DNA of 64,000 nucleotides. Source: Flavobacterium xanthum. GTDB taxonomy: Bacteria; Bacteroidota; Bacteroidia; Flavobacteriales; Flavobacteriaceae. Positions within the stretch are counted from its first letter, which is position 1; every line of letters starts with the position of its first letter. The notes beneath the pieces were generated by a model that was not told the DNA's origin, searched no databases, and worked only from the letters and a program-made list of their open reading frames with translations. The DNA lies in the NCBI RefSeq assembly GCF_900142695.1, contig NZ_FRBU01000022.1:1-64000 (forward strand), given 5' to 3'. This document shows positions 45,334 to 55,097 of the stretch, one piece after another. Position numbers and translations under genes: made by a program.

Positions 45334-46662
45334 ATGAAAAAAGTACTATTTTTACTATTTACCTATCTGTACGTTGTGTCTGTTTTTGCACAAGAAGGAT
45401 TTCAGTTCGAAAAAGGGGTAAATAAAACCAGCGTACCTTTTAAATTGATTAATAATTTAGTTTTTGTGCCTATAAAAGTCAATGGAATAGAACTAAATTT
45501 TTTGTTAGATACAGGAGTGGCTGAGACTATATTGTTTAGTTTAGAAGAAAAAAAAGAAGTCCGTTTTTTTAATGCTGAAAAGGTATTACTAAAAGGTCTA
45601 GGAAATCAAGCCGCTGTTGAAGGATTAAAGTCTACGAATAATACTTTAGAATTTAGTGATTTAATGATTAAGAATCACATGCTTTATATTGTCTTGGATC
45701 CTGAGTTTAATTTATCTTCTCATATTGGGATTCCTGTGAACGGGATTATTGGTTATCAGTTTTTCCGAAATAATTTAGTCGAAGTGAATTACCGCAAAAA
45801 AAGGATTGTTGTTCACCAAAACAATGAAAGAAACCGCACCAAATTTGAAAAGAAATTCAGCACGATTCCCATCACTATCGAAAAATTCAAGCCTTATGTA
45901 AATAGCACCGTTACGCTAGATAATCATGAAGTTGCGGTAAAGTTGTTGATTGATATTGGTAACAGTGATGCTGTTTGGTTGTTTCAAGATCGTTCTGCTT
46001 TTATAAAAGTTCCCGTGAAAAATTTTGATGATTTTTTAGGAAGGGGATTTAGCGGGGACGTTGAAGGTAAAAGAGGGCGACTTCAAAAATTTAAGATGGC
46101 TGATTTTGAATTTAGTGCACCAGTTGCGGCTTTTCCAGACTCTGTTTCGATTAGAAATGTTACGATGGTGCCTGATCGAATGGGATCTGTAGGTGGCGAA
46201 ATCATGAAAAGATTTGATGTGGTTTTTGATTATCAAAACCAAAGATTGCATTTGAAAAAGAACAGTGAATTTTCAACTCCTTTTAGTTATAATAAAAGTG
46301 GGATAGAGATTCAACACAATGGTTTGCAATGGGTTCAGGAAACTGTGCCAATGGAAACGGTTCCGTTAGCTAGTAAATATGGCGAGTCTGGAGGCACAAC
46401 TCCAAAGACGGAATTTAAATATAAATTTAAACTAAAGCCTATTTTTGAAATTGCTAATGTTAGGAAAAATTCTCCAGCCGCTATAGCAGGGTTACAAAAA
46501 GGGGATTTAATTATTAGCATTAATACTATCGTTCCTTACAAGTACACGTTGCAAGAAATTAATACCCTTTTTAAATCGATAGACCAGAAGTGGATTACTT
46601 TAGAAGTAGAACGTCAAAAACAAATTTTGAAGTTCAGTTTTCAACTAGATGATATTTTGTAA
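45334..46662 (+). CDS. Secreted aspartyl protease with C-terminal PDZ domain
   Basis: A 442-residue protein with a signal peptide (about 1-19, ending VFA-QEG). Two retropepsin-like halves follow: the first has the active-site motif FLLDTGVAET near residue 55, the second has LLIDIGNSDAVWL near residue 211, where the usual T of D-T/S-G is I. The C-terminal PDZ domain (about 350-440) has the ligand-loop NSPAAIAGLQKGDLIISINT. Catalysis may be limited by the changed second motif. The natural substrate is unknown; the combination is widespread in Bacteroidetes. It converges on the DUF1573 gene. Confidence 0.85.
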   Translation: MKKVLFLLFTYLYVVSVFAQEGFQFEKGVNKTSVPFKLINNLVFVPIKVNGIELNFLLDTGVAETILFSLEEKKEVRFFNAEKVLLKGLGNQAAVEGLKSTNNTLEFSDLMIKNHMLYIVLDPEFNLSSHIGIPVNGIIGYQFFRNNLVEVNYRKKRIVVHQNNERNRTKFEKKFSTIPITIEKFKPYVNSTVTLDNHEVAVKLLIDIGNSDAVWLFQDRSAFIKVPVKNFDDFLGRGFSGDVEGKRGRLQKFKMADFEFSAPVAAFPDSVSIRNVTMVPDRMGSVGGEIMKRFDVVFDYQNQRLHLKKNSEFSTPFSYNKSGIEIQHNGLQWVQETVPMETVPLASKYGESGGTTPKTEFKYKFKLKPIFEIANVRKNSPAAIAGLQKGDLIISINTIVPYKYTLQEINTLFKSIDQKWITLEVERQKQILKFSFQLDDIL

Positions 46663-46664
46663 AA

Positions 46665-46698
46665 AAAATGCTTCTGAAAAATAGTTCAGAAGCACTTT
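46665..46698 (-). terminator. Terminator between the aspartyl protease and DUF1573 genes
   Basis: The 10-bp stem TGCTTCTGAA/TTCAGAAGCA (46669-46678 with 46685-46694) is followed on the minus strand by eight T residues; it serves the DUF1573 gene and perhaps also the protease gene. Confidence 0.82.
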
Positions 46699-46716
46699 AG
46701 TTTGATAAATAATGTA

Positions 46717-47109
46717 TTAATTGGAAATTACTTCTCCTTTAATTTTCAGAGCGACTCTTCCGCCTTCATAATTTACTGCATTCGATTCCACAGTTATTGT
46801 TTTTCGGATAGGTCCTGGAGCCATGTTGTATTTCACTGTAATTTTGCCTGTTTTCCCTGGCATGATTGGTTCATTTGGTTTTGTAGGAACGGTACAACCA
46901 CACGTTGATAGTACGTTAGTGATTATTAGTGGCGCATTACCGGTATTGGTAAAGGTGAAATCGCGACTGCCATCTTCATTCTTAGTAACCCGTCCATAAT
47001 CTATGGTATTGTCCTTAGCAGAAAATACGATTTTAGGTCCGTTTTGAGCAAAACCGGTACTACTGATCAATGCGAATGCGAATAGAATTATAGTTTTTTT
47101 CATTTTCAT
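46717..47109 (-). CDS. DUF1573 secreted protein
   Basis: A 130-residue protein with a signal peptide (about 1-21, ending TGFAQ) and an immunoglobulin-like beta domain of the DUF1573 family. The family hallmark is the cysteine pair in VLSTCGCTVPTKPNEPI, after FTFTNTGNAPLIITN. The function of the family is not known; it is abundant in Bacteroidetes. The gene lies head-to-head with valS, with 205 nt between the two starts. Confidence 0.88.
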   Translation of the reverse strand: MKMKKTIILFAFALISSTGFAQNGPKIVFSAKDNTIDYGRVTKNEDGSRDFTFTNTGNAPLIITNVLSTCGCTVPTKPNEPIMPGKTGKITVKYNMAPGPIRKTITVESNAVNYEGGRVALKIKGEVISN

Positions 47110-47314
47110 TTTTATTTTTTAATCATTAAAGTAAATATACTTCGTTTTAATTAACGCACAAATATTTATTTCTCTTTTTATAGTGTACTTAATTATTTAC
47201 TTTTGTTCTCAATATCAATTGCAAATATCAGACCAAAGATTTACAGCAAGCTGTAGAGTCGATTCCGTATTGAATCGATGAACTTAGTTAGCCTATCTTC
47301 AAATCCAAAATAAA

Positions 47315-49948
47315 ATGACAATTCCTGCACAATTTGACGCTCAAACTATTGAAAATAAGTGGTATGACTACTGGATGAAAAATAATTATTTTCATTCAAA
47401 ACCAGATCATAGAACACCCTACACCATTGTGATTCCACCTCCAAATGTGACTGGGGTTTTGCACATGGGACACATGTTAAATAACACTATTCAGGATGTC
47501 TTAATAAGAAGAGCGCGATTGAAAGGATTTAACGCTTGTTGGGTTCCAGGAACCGATCATGCTTCGATTGCGACTGAAGCTAAAGTGGTAGCCAAATTAA
47601 AAGCCGAAGGAATTAATAAAAATGATTTGACCCGCGAAGAGTTCTTAGCTCATGCTTGGGAGTGGACGGATAAATATGGTGGTGTAATTCTGGACCAATT
47701 AAAAAAACTAGGCGCCTCTTGCGATTGGGAAAGAACCAAATTTACAATGGATCCAGATATGTCGGCATCTGTAATTAAATCTTTTGTAAATTTATACAAT
47801 AAAGGGTTGATTTATCGCGGATACCGTATGGTAAATTGGGATCCTGAAGCGAAAACAACTTTGTCAGACGAAGAAGTAATTTATGAAGAACAACAAGGGA
47901 AATTATATTTCTTAAAATATAAAATAGAAGGAAGTGAAGACTTCCTCACGATTGCAACAACGCGTCCGGAAACTATTTTTGGTGATACTGCGATTTGTAT
48001 TAATCCAAATGACGAACGTTTTACACATTTGAAAGGGAAAAAAGCGATTGTGCCTATTTGCGGAAGAGTAATTCCAATTATCGAAGATGAATATGTTGAT
48101 ATTGAATTTGGAACAGGATGTTTGAAAGTAACTCCGGCGCACGATATCAATGACAAAGCATTGGGAGAAAAGCACAATTTGGAGATTATTGATATTTTTA
48201 ATGAGGACGCTACTTTAAATAGTTTTGGATTGCATTATCAAGGAAAAGATCGTTTTGTAGTTCGGGAGGCAATTGCCAAAGAATTAGAAACGATTGGAGC
48301 TTTAGCAAAAACAGAAATTCACCTGAACAAAGTGGGAACTTCGGAAAGAACCAAAGCGGTTATCGAGCCACGTTTGTCTGACCAATGGTTCTTGAAAATG
48401 GAAGATTTGGTAAAACCGGCAATTAAATCGGTATTAGAAGATGGTGAAATCAAATTGCATCCTGCTCGTTTTAATAATACCTATGCCCACTGGTTGAATA
48501 ACATTCGCGACTGGAATATTTCCCGCCAATTGTGGTGGGGACAACAAATTCCTGCGTATTTCTACGGAGATGGAAAAGAAGATTTTGTGGTTGCCGAGAA
48601 TATTGAGGAAGCCTTAAAGCTAGCGAGAGAGAAAACTTTAAACCTGAAACTTGAAACAAAAGATTTAAGACAAGATGTTGATGCCTTAGATACTTGGTTT
48701 TCTTCTTGGCTGTGGCCAATGTCTGTTTTTGGGGGAATTATGGATCCAGAGAGTGAAGATTTTAAATACTATTATCCTACGAATGATTTAGTTACCGGTC
48801 CAGATATTTTATTCTTTTGGGTAGCCAGAATGATAATTGCAGGATATGAATACACCGGAAAAAAACCATTTACAAATGTGTATTTGACTGGATTGGTTCG
48901 GGATAAACAAAGACGTAAAATGTCTAAATCACTAGGAAATTCTCCGGATCCTTTAGATTTAATTGAAAAATTTGGTGCCGATGGAGTTCGTGTGGGATTG
49001 CTTTTGAGCGCTTCTGCAGGGAACGATATTATGTTTGATGAAGAGTTGTGCAACCAAGGAAAAGCGTTTACTAATAAAATATGGAATGCGTTTAAACTAA
49101 TAAAAGGTTGGGAAGTTTCAGATGCTATTTCACAACCGGAAGCATCAAAAGTGGCGATTGAATGGTACGAAGCCAAATTGCAACAAACACTTCTAGAAAT
49201 CGAAGACAATTTCGAAAAATATAGAATTTCTGATGCCTTAATGGCAATCTACAAATTGGTTTGGGACGATTTCTGTTCCTGGTTTCTCGAAATGATAAAA
49301 CCGGCTTATCAGCAGCCAATTGACAGCGTTACTTTGGCGAAAGCTATAGAAATGCTCGAAAATAACATGAAATTATTGCATCCATTCATGCCTTTTTTAA
49401 CAGAGGAAATTTGGCAGATTTTGGCAGAAAGAACAACAGAGGAAGCCTTAATTGTTTCGACTTGGCCAGAAATAAAACCTTATAATGCGGGATTAATTAC
49501 AGATTTTGAAAATACAATTGAAGTGATCTCCGGAATTAGAACGATTCGTAAAAATAAGAATATTCCGTTCAAAGATGCCATCGAGTTGAAAGTGGTAAAC
49601 AATGATAAAGCTTCTACTTATTTTGATTCGGTTATAACCAAATTAGGGAATATCACTACGTTAGAATATGTTTCGGATAAAGTAGATGGAGCACTGTCGT
49701 TCCGTGTAAAATCGAATGAATATTTTATTCCAATTACTGGAAATATTGACGTGGAAGCAGAGATTGCTAAATTGACTGCGGAGCTAATTTACACGCAAGG
49801 TTTCTTAAAGTCTGTTCAAAACAAACTGGCAAATGAGAAATTTGTGGCTGGCGCACCAGAGAAAGTATTGGCAAACGAAAGACAAAAGGAAGCCGATGCT
49901 TTGGCAAAAATTGAAACTATCGAGCACAGTTTGGCGGGTTTGAAATAA
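47315..49948 (+). CDS. valS: Valyl-tRNA synthetase
   Basis: An 877-residue class I aminoacyl-tRNA synthetase. The HIGH motif is [13 protein letters not shown] (about 45-57), and the KMSKS motif is RKMSKSLGN near residue 534. The editing (CP1) domain lies between ([25 protein letters not shown]). The C-terminal coiled coil (about 815-877) is typical of ValS. Near residue 440 the segment [24 protein letters not shown] contains a stretch encoded by a CTTTAAACCTGAAACTTG sequence similar to a low-complexity intergenic run at 5.9 kb (see findings). A TACTTTTG box at 47198-47205 is a possible promoter element. Confidence 0.96.
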   Translation: MTIPAQFDAQTIENKWYDYWMKNNYFHSKPDHRTPYTIVIPPPNVTGVLHMGHMLNNTIQDVLIRRARLKGFNACWVPGTDHASIATEAKVVAKLKAEGINKNDLTREEFLAHAWEWTDKYGGVILDQLKKLGASCDWERTKFTMDPDMSASVIKSFVNLYNKGLIYRGYRMVNWDPEAKTTLSDEEVIYEEQQGKLYFLKYKIEGSEDFLTIATTRPETIFGDTAICINPNDERFTHLKGKKAIVPICGRVIPIIEDEYVDIEFGTGCLKVTPAHDINDKALGEKHNLEIIDIFNEDATLNSFGLHYQGKDRFVVREAIAKELETIGALAKTEIHLNKVGTSERTKAVIEPRLSDQWFLKMEDLVKPAIKSVLEDGEIKLHPARFNNTYAHWLNNIRDWNISRQLWWGQQIPAYFYGDGKEDFVVAENIEEALKLAREKTLNLKLETKDLRQDVDALDTWFSSWLWPMSVFGGIMDPESEDFKYYYPTNDLVTGPDILFFWVARMIIAGYEYTGKKPFTNVYLTGLVRDKQRRKMSKSLGNSPDPLDLIEKFGADGVRVGLLLSASAGNDIMFDEELCNQGKAFTNKIWNAFKLIKGWEVSDAISQPEASKVAIEWYEAKLQQTLLEIEDNFEKYRISDALMAIYKLVWDDFCSWFLEMIKPAYQQPIDSVTLAKAIEMLENNMKLLHPFMPFLTEEIWQILAERTTEEALIVSTWPEIKPYNAGLITDFENTIEVISGIRTIRKNKNIPFKDAIELKVVNNDKASTYFDSVITKLGNITTLEYVSDKVDGALSFRVKSNEYFIPITGNIDVEAEIAKLTAELIYTQGFLKSVQNKLANEKFVAGAPEKVLANERQKEADALAKIETIEHSLAGLK

Positions 49949-49967
49949 AATCAAATTTGTTTAGAAA

Positions 49968-50000
49968 ATAGAAAATCCCGAAATATTCGGGATTTTTTTA
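49968..50000 (+). terminator. Terminator of valS
   Basis: The 11-bp stem AAAATCCCGAA/TTCGGGATTTT (49972-49982 with 49986-49996) with a 3-nt loop and a run of T, 23 nt after the stop codon. The minus-strand PepSY gene ends 14 nt further on and could also use it. Confidence 0.85.
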
Positions 50001-50013
50001 TGTCTTATTTTTT

Positions 50014-50562
50014 TTAAGCCAATAGAAAAAGGAAGATTAAGGGAAATAGAACTCCGGCTAAAGCCAATTTCCAGCCTCTGTTTTTCCAGCTGAATTTTCC
50101 AGCTTTGATCATCATGGTTCCCGTTAGAGCAATGAGGATTAAACTTATCGCAAAAATATCAGAATAGTAAATCCAGAAATTCGATGTGCTTTTATGCAAT
50201 TTCATTGTTTGGCTAATGATTGGTGTTTTAGAGAAGGTAACAATTTCGCCTTTTCCAGTTTTCATGTCAATTTCAACATCGTGTTTTTCGAAAGATATTT
50301 TAAAAACGTCTTTTTTCACATTATGGCGTCTGAACTTGTCGTCGATCCCTAATTTCTTTCCAAAATCTTCAGCAAATTTTTCGTTTATTTCACTAGCAGA
50401 AGGCAATTGTACCTTAATATTTTTTGTCTCCGTAGTGTATTTTTCAGGATGCCAAAAATCTCTATGGTTCATCATCAGCCCAGAAATGGCAAAAGAAACG
50501 ATTAGCCCAATATAAAAGTACCCTAAATCGCGGTGTAAGTTTCTTGCTTTGATTTTTTTCAT
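50014..50562 (-). CDS. PepSY-associated membrane-helix protein, probably in iron uptake
   Basis: A 182-residue inner-membrane protein with an N-terminal helix (IGLIVSFAISGLMMNHRDFW, about 17-36), a periplasmic PepSY-like segment (about 40-115) and a C-terminal pair of helices (about 125-180). The pattern RDLGYFYIGLIVSFAISG with the following HR is the PepSY_TM (PiuB/FbpC-like) start, seen in small proteins encoded next to siderophore receptors. A reductive role at the inner membrane has been proposed for relatives, but is not established. It starts 58 nt after the TonB receptor gene and is probably in the same transcript. Confidence 0.78.
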   Translation of the reverse strand: MKKIKARNLHRDLGYFYIGLIVSFAISGLMMNHRDFWHPEKYTTETKNIKVQLPSASEINEKFAEDFGKKLGIDDKFRRHNVKKDVFKISFEKHDVEIDMKTGKGEIVTFSKTPIISQTMKLHKSTSNFWIYYSDIFAISLILIALTGTMMIKAGKFSWKNRGWKLALAGVLFPLIFLFLLA

Positions 50563-50620
50563 GGTTGGAATTTTGTGAAATGAATTATAAATCAGATGAT
50601 TTATTTGGTAAAAGGTTTAA

Positions 50621-52828
50621 TTAGAATTTGTATTTTAAACTTGTCATTACTTGACGCGGTGCAATTGGGTTTACACTGTAGTTTTCATGTACAGTATAAT
50701 TTAAAACGTTTGCAATATTTGAAACTCTGCATAAAATGGAGAATTGTTTCCAATTGTAACCTGCTGACAAATCTATTGTAGTGTAACCTTCCAAAGGAAT
50801 TTCTCGGTCATATATTCCGTTTGGTAGTGAGGCATCTATTTGATTGTTCCATCCACCTACTCTTTTACCGATGTAATTTCCTAAAGCTCCTACGGAAACT
50901 CCTTTTAACACCCCGGATGGCAAGGTGTAGAAAAAGCTTAAATTAGCAGTGTTTGCTGGAGTTCTTGCCAAACGATCTCCTTCTATAAAGCTTCCTTTTA
51001 AACCAGAAGTTTTTGTGTAGCGCATATCATTGTAGCTGTATCCAGCAATAATATTTAAACCTTCTATAGGTTTTGCAACAATGTCAAATTCTACGCCTTT
51101 ACTAGTGGTTTCTCCGCTTAGAACTTTTAGAGAAGTATCTGTATTGCTTGATCCATCTGCTTTAAATTCGGCTGTTTGTGCTAAGTTGCTATTGGTAATT
51201 TGGTATACCGTAACATTTGTACTTAGTATTCCTCTCCAAAAATCTTTTTTTATTCCCACTTCGTACTGGTCTATAATGGAAGGTTTAATCGCCTTTAAAT
51301 CCAACGTTGTTCCGGTGTTTGGTGTAAACGAGTTAGCGTAGCTGGCAAACAAGGACATGTCTTTTGTCGGTTGATAGACGAGTCCCAATTTTGGAGTGAA
51401 AGCTTGGTCTTTACGTTTCTGACCTTCTGTAATTGTATTTTTAACTAAGTCCGTTGTTTCTACCAGAGCTTCTTGCCATGACCAACGAATTCCTGTCAAA
51501 ACTTTAAATTTTTCGGTAAGCGAAATTAAATCTTGGGCATAAATACCAAAACGATTCGTATCTGTTTTTACAATTCGGGTATTTGTTGCGTTTGGTATAG
51601 CGCCACCTTGATCGAAATTCTCGAAATCAAAAACGTTTCCACTACCGTATGTTGTAGGGCTAAAGGTAAAAGTATTGGCTTCTGTAAAGGAGTTTTCCAA
51701 ATCAACACCTGTAAATAATTGATGTTTTACTTGCCCTGTTTTGAACGTTCCTTGAATACTTAACTGCTCAGCAATAATTTGTTCTTGGTTTTTATTTTGT
51801 CCCAATGGTCTTTTCCAATCTCCATTGGCTGCGGGTTGAATTCGTTCTGTTCCTTTTGATGTTCGATCAAAATTTTGAAAAGAAGTATTAAAGTTTAATG
51901 TCCAGTCTTTATTGAAATTATGGTTTACTAATCCTGAAACAGTAGCTTGTTTGGTTTCTCCAGTAGACCAAGTGGCCCCTAAATACGTGCTTCTAGGTAG
52001 CGCCAGGATTTCTTTTCCGATGATTCCTGATCCAAAATCGGGTGTCCAATCGTCCTTTAGGTAATCTCCTTGCAGTATAATTTCAGTTTTATTACTTACT
52101 TTAAAAAGAAAAGAAGGGTTTATATAATATCGTTCTTTGGATACATTATCTCTAAAACTTTTAGAATTTTCATAGGAACCCGTGAAGCGGTAAGCGATAA
52201 TAGCATTCAATGGACCATAAATATCAATAGATGGTTTGTAAAAAGAATAGCTACCCATTTGCATGGCTATTTCGCCGCCTTTTTTGAACGAAGGAGTTTT
52301 AGTAACCATGTTTAATATTCCTCCGGGAGCAACATTTCCGTAGAGTAGAGCGGCACTTCCTTTGAGCACTTCAACTTTTTCTAAGGAAGAGACTTCGGGA
52401 ATCGAACCACCGCTAAAACGAAATCCATTTTTAAACATATTGTTGGCTGACATATCGTAGCCTCGTGAAAAAAAGGATTCCTGAGCACCACCGCGAGCAG
52501 ATCCTACATACACACCATTAATGTTTTTTACAACCTCACTTAAGCGAATGGCTTGTTGTTGTTCAATTATCTCGCTTCCTATGATTTGAATGCTTTGTGG
52601 AACGTCCATTGGTTTCAAGCCGGATCGAATCGCAGAGACTGGTTTTTTGTGTTGATTTGGTGTGATTATAACTTCTTTAAGAATACCTCCTTTTTTATTT
52701 CTAACGGTATCGGAAACAGAATCAAATGTTTCTAAAGTAGTTGGGTTTTCTGAGGCGTTCGCTGTTTCTTGGGCTTGTCCAGAAAGACAAAGTAATAATG
52801 CAAATGGGACTGTTAAACTATATTTCAT
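50621..52828 (-). CDS. TonB-dependent siderophore receptor
   Basis: A 735-residue outer-membrane receptor importing ferric siderophores with energy from TonB. It has a signal peptide (about 1-19, ending SGQAQ). After a linker (about 20-60) comes the plug domain: PMDVPQSIQIIGSEIIEQQ, VVKNINGVYVGSARGG, SFFSRGYDMSANN and VEVLKGSAALLYGNVAPGG. The 22-strand barrel occupies the rest and ends VMTSLKYKF. No carboxypeptidase-like N-terminal domain is present. The FpvA/FhuA-type group (TIGR01783) fits. Expression is likely Fur-controlled (two Fur-box-like sites flanking the promoter). The PepSY membrane-protein gene follows. Confidence 0.93.
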   Translation of the reverse strand: MKYSLTVPFALLLCLSGQAQETANASENPTTLETFDSVSDTVRNKKGGILKEVIITPNQHKKPVSAIRSGLKPMDVPQSIQIIGSEIIEQQQAIRLSEVVKNINGVYVGSARGGAQESFFSRGYDMSANNMFKNGFRFSGGSIPEVSSLEKVEVLKGSAALLYGNVAPGGILNMVTKTPSFKKGGEIAMQMGSYSFYKPSIDIYGPLNAIIAYRFTGSYENSKSFRDNVSKERYYINPSFLFKVSNKTEIILQGDYLKDDWTPDFGSGIIGKEILALPRSTYLGATWSTGETKQATVSGLVNHNFNKDWTLNFNTSFQNFDRTSKGTERIQPAANGDWKRPLGQNKNQEQIIAEQLSIQGTFKTGQVKHQLFTGVDLENSFTEANTFTFSPTTYGSGNVFDFENFDQGGAIPNATNTRIVKTDTNRFGIYAQDLISLTEKFKVLTGIRWSWQEALVETTDLVKNTITEGQKRKDQAFTPKLGLVYQPTKDMSLFASYANSFTPNTGTTLDLKAIKPSIIDQYEVGIKKDFWRGILSTNVTVYQITNSNLAQTAEFKADGSSNTDTSLKVLSGETTSKGVEFDIVAKPIEGLNIIAGYSYNDMRYTKTSGLKGSFIEGDRLARTPANTANLSFFYTLPSGVLKGVSVGALGNYIGKRVGGWNNQIDASLPNGIYDREIPLEGYTTIDLSAGYNWKQFSILCRVSNIANVLNYTVHENYSVNPIAPRQVMTSLKYKF

Positions 52829-52832
52829 TTTG

Positions 52833-52852
52833 TTTATTTAGATTGAATAAAA
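52833..52852. promoter_or_regulatory. Fur-box-like site 2, downstream of the receptor promoter
   Basis: The sequence TTTATTTAGATTGAATAAAA lies between the transcription start and the ATG. It shares the TTATTTAGATT half with the site upstream of -33, so a repressor bound here would block elongation or the start site. Assignment to Fur is inference. Confidence 0.5.
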
Positions 52853-52861
52853 ATAACGATG

Positions 52862-52891
52862 CAAATATAGATTCTGATTTTGATTAAACAA
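52862..52891 (-). promoter_or_regulatory. Promoter of the TonB receptor gene
   Basis: On the minus strand TTG (52891-52889), exactly 19 nt, then TATATTTG (52869-52862). This is a full Bacteroidetes consensus, about 34 nt before the ATG. Confidence 0.72.
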
Positions 52892-52894
52892 AAC

Positions 52895-52917
52895 TTATTT
52901 AGATTAATTATGAATAG
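52895..52917. promoter_or_regulatory. Fur-box-like site 1, upstream of the receptor promoter
   Basis: TTATTTAGATTAATTATGAATAG is partly palindromic (TTATT..A.ATTAAT.AT.AATA) and starts 4 nt beyond the -33 TTG. It resembles the A/T-rich operators seen before iron-uptake genes in this phylum. Regulation by the fur gene at 5.4 kb is inference. Confidence 0.55.
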
Positions 52918-52969
52918 TACTTTGAAGTTTTTATTTAGTATTTTGAAAAACAGTATTTTAAGAGCATAA

Positions 52970-53000
52970 AAAAACCTTACTTTTCTGGAGTAAGGCTGTA
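52970..53000 (-). terminator. Terminator of the DUF6265-like lipoprotein gene
   Basis: The stem CCTTAC/GTAAGG, extendable by a base or two (52975-52980 with 52990-52995), is followed on the minus strand by seven T residues. Confidence 0.78.
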
Positions 53001-53024
53001 TTTGAAGTCGAAAAATTAGTTTTT

Positions 53025-53504
53025 TTACTTGATTCTTTTCATCGAAAACTGTTCTGAGCTAGGTTTTCCCTGTTGCATTCCAGAAATTTTCACAACTAAA
53101 CTGTCTGCAGTAATTGAAGTATAATTGATTTTTTGAGGGTAATCGTGTTGTAGATTTTCGAATAGTAATTCTTTCTCGGATGCTGTCTTTAATTTAAACG
53201 CAACCGGTTTGCCGTCATTTTGCCCTTGCACCGTAGCATAATAGGTTACCTTTTTTCCTTTTTGTTCCAAGATAATTGTTTCAAAATGTAGCGTGTCTTT
53301 TTCTTTTATGAAGTAGGAAGTTGCTTGAAAAGTGCTGTCGTTTGCTTTTTTCCAAGATTCGGTTAGGTTTCCTTCAACAGACTTGTTTTCCCAATTACCC
53401 AGGAGCCAATTTGCGGCATTGATCTTTTCGTATGTTCGTGACTTATCTTCTTTGCAGGAAGCTAGCACCAAAATTAAACAGCCCAAGGTTATTGTATTTT
53501 TCAT
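53025..53504 (-). CDS. Lipoprotein with DUF6265-like beta domain
   Basis: A 159-residue lipoprotein: the signal MKNTITLGCLILVLASCKED gives a lipobox cysteine at about residue 17. The mature part starts LLGNWENKSVEGNLTESW and continues with GKKVTYYATVQGQNDGKP and LLFENLQHDYPQKINY. This matches the DUF6265-type (lipocalin-like) family, in which the EN-x2-HD-x-PQ-x-I-x-Y motif is conserved. Function unknown. It has its own terminator and no obvious partner. Confidence 0.75.
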   Translation of the reverse strand: MKNTITLGCLILVLASCKEDKSRTYEKINAANWLLGNWENKSVEGNLTESWKKANDSTFQATSYFIKEKDTLHFETIILEQKGKKVTYYATVQGQNDGKPVAFKLKTASEKELLFENLQHDYPQKINYTSITADSLVVKISGMQQGKPSSEQFSMKRIK

Positions 53505-54251
53505 AATAGTTTCTTTTAAAGTGCGTCGTGACAGCAGTACAAATTTATAAAAAAGATCGAAAGTAATGAATATATTATCGGTAACCTTTTATGGGGAATG
53601 TGGTTTTAAATAGGCAATTAAATTCAACTACAAAAATCAGAGTAAGTAGCAGCTTTCGATGCTTAGTAGGATGGCTTAAAAAATCATAATCCTTCTTTTT
53701 TGTTTTCTCTTTTTCGAAAGTACACATAGTATGTACAAGAAGTATAGCGATATCTTTTAACGCGGTAACTGTTACTATTTGCTTTTATAGTTTAGTCAAA
53801 TTAAATTTTGGTTCTGTATTTTTCAGGGGCTTTGTGTTGCTTTTTGTTTCCTGAAAGGCTGTTTTTATTGAGTATTATTGATCCTGATTTACAGTTTCTT
53901 TAATGAGGTACTAAGTTGGTAGAATACCCTCTCCAAGTGCAATTTCCAAGATAAAATGCTTTTTTGAATTAGGATTTCGCACAGCAATCGCTATTTATAC
54001 GAGGTAGTACTTCGGAAGGGATGTAATTCTATTTTTGTATCGTTAATTTTCCTAAATAGCAAGTCCTGATAAGTTATTTCGTTTTAATGATCCGTGCTGT
54101 AAATGCTGCAATTAGCTTTTTAAAAAAGAGGTAGCATATTTCAGCGGTACCTAACGCAGTGGGAGATAGTTGAATTTTACAGACATGATGATTTAACGCA
54201 ATAGAATTGCCACTTTAAATTAGACCTACTTTAGCGCATCCTGTGTTATTT
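53505..54251. other. 747-nt noncoding stretch, nothing recognised
   Basis: No reading frame with coding character and no hairpin of note was found. A TATTTTTG box occurs near 54031 but no gene follows in that direction. The DNA looks like a decayed or accessory stretch at the left side of the sparse 53-63 kb region. Confidence 0.55.
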
Positions 54252-55097
54252 TCAATTGGCATAGTTTGATTCGAAAATTCTGTATTTGAAAAGTCCCACT
54301 ACAATAGCACCGCCAATCGCATTGCCTAATAAAGCGAGAACTAAAAACCATAAGTAGTCTAAAAACGTAATCGTTTCTGAATGTAAAAAGGCTCCAAACA
54401 CTTCAATGTTACCTACAATACTATGGTGAAAGCCTCCAAAACCGATGACACCAGTGATCATAAAAATAAGGAAAATGCGTGTGAGTGAATTTAAGGTACT
54501 GTTCAATAACCAGTTCAATAAACCCATTAACCAGCCAGCAACAATGGCACTTAAAAAGAGGACCCAGGCATCATAGTGAATTACGTGACTTCCTATGCTT
54601 ACCATGGTTTCATGCGTAAATAAACTTAAATGTGGGGCAAGAAAGCCAATAAACAAGGTGAATAAAATTCCTCCAACGACATTCCCTAAAACAACGAATC
54701 CCCAAATCCGAAGTAATTCCCAGATCGTTCTTTGACCATTTAATACCGGTAAGGTCAAAACGGAAGTTTGTTCCGTAAAAAGAGCCGACTTTCCGAGAAT
54801 AACCATTATAAATCCTACTGGATAGACCACACTAAGTAATTTAAAAATAGTTGTCTCTTCTACTTTTCCTGATAACAAATAGTACAAAGTGCAAAGAAGA
54901 AAATAGCTAAATCCTATTTCAAGTCCTGCAATAACAGCACTTAGAGTCAAAGCTTTGCTATTGATCTTGAAGATCTCTTCACCCTCATGAATTACGCGAC
55001 TTAAAATATCACGATATTCACTGACACCGTCAATTTCCTTTGATTTTTTTTCTAAATCCTTTTGGAATTTTTCTTGCTTCTTAGTTTCAGTTTTCAT
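54252..55097 (-). CDS. Formate/nitrite transporter-family channel (YfdC-like)
   Basis: A 281-residue membrane protein with six hydrophobic segments, the FNT fold. GKSALFTEQTSVLTLPVLNG (about 105-124) contains the SALFTE motif of the family, and the VVLGNVVGGILFTLFIG half-helix and LALLGNAIGGAIVVGLF near the C-terminus are the repeated pore motif. The charged N-terminal extension (about 1-45, KKQEKFQKDLEKKSKEIDG) resembles the YfdC subgroup rather than FocA or NirC, so the transported anion is uncertain. No nitrite reductase or formate enzyme gene is nearby. Confidence 0.87.
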   Translation of the reverse strand: MKTETKKQEKFQKDLEKKSKEIDGVSEYRDILSRVIHEGEEIFKINSKALTLSAVIAGLEIGFSYFLLCTLYYLLSGKVEETTIFKLLSVVYPVGFIMVILGKSALFTEQTSVLTLPVLNGQRTIWELLRIWGFVVLGNVVGGILFTLFIGFLAPHLSLFTHETMVSIGSHVIHYDAWVLFLSAIVAGWLMGLLNWLLNSTLNSLTRIFLIFMITGVIGFGGFHHSIVGNIEVFGAFLHSETITFLDYLWFLVLALLGNAIGGAIVVGLFKYRIFESNYAN

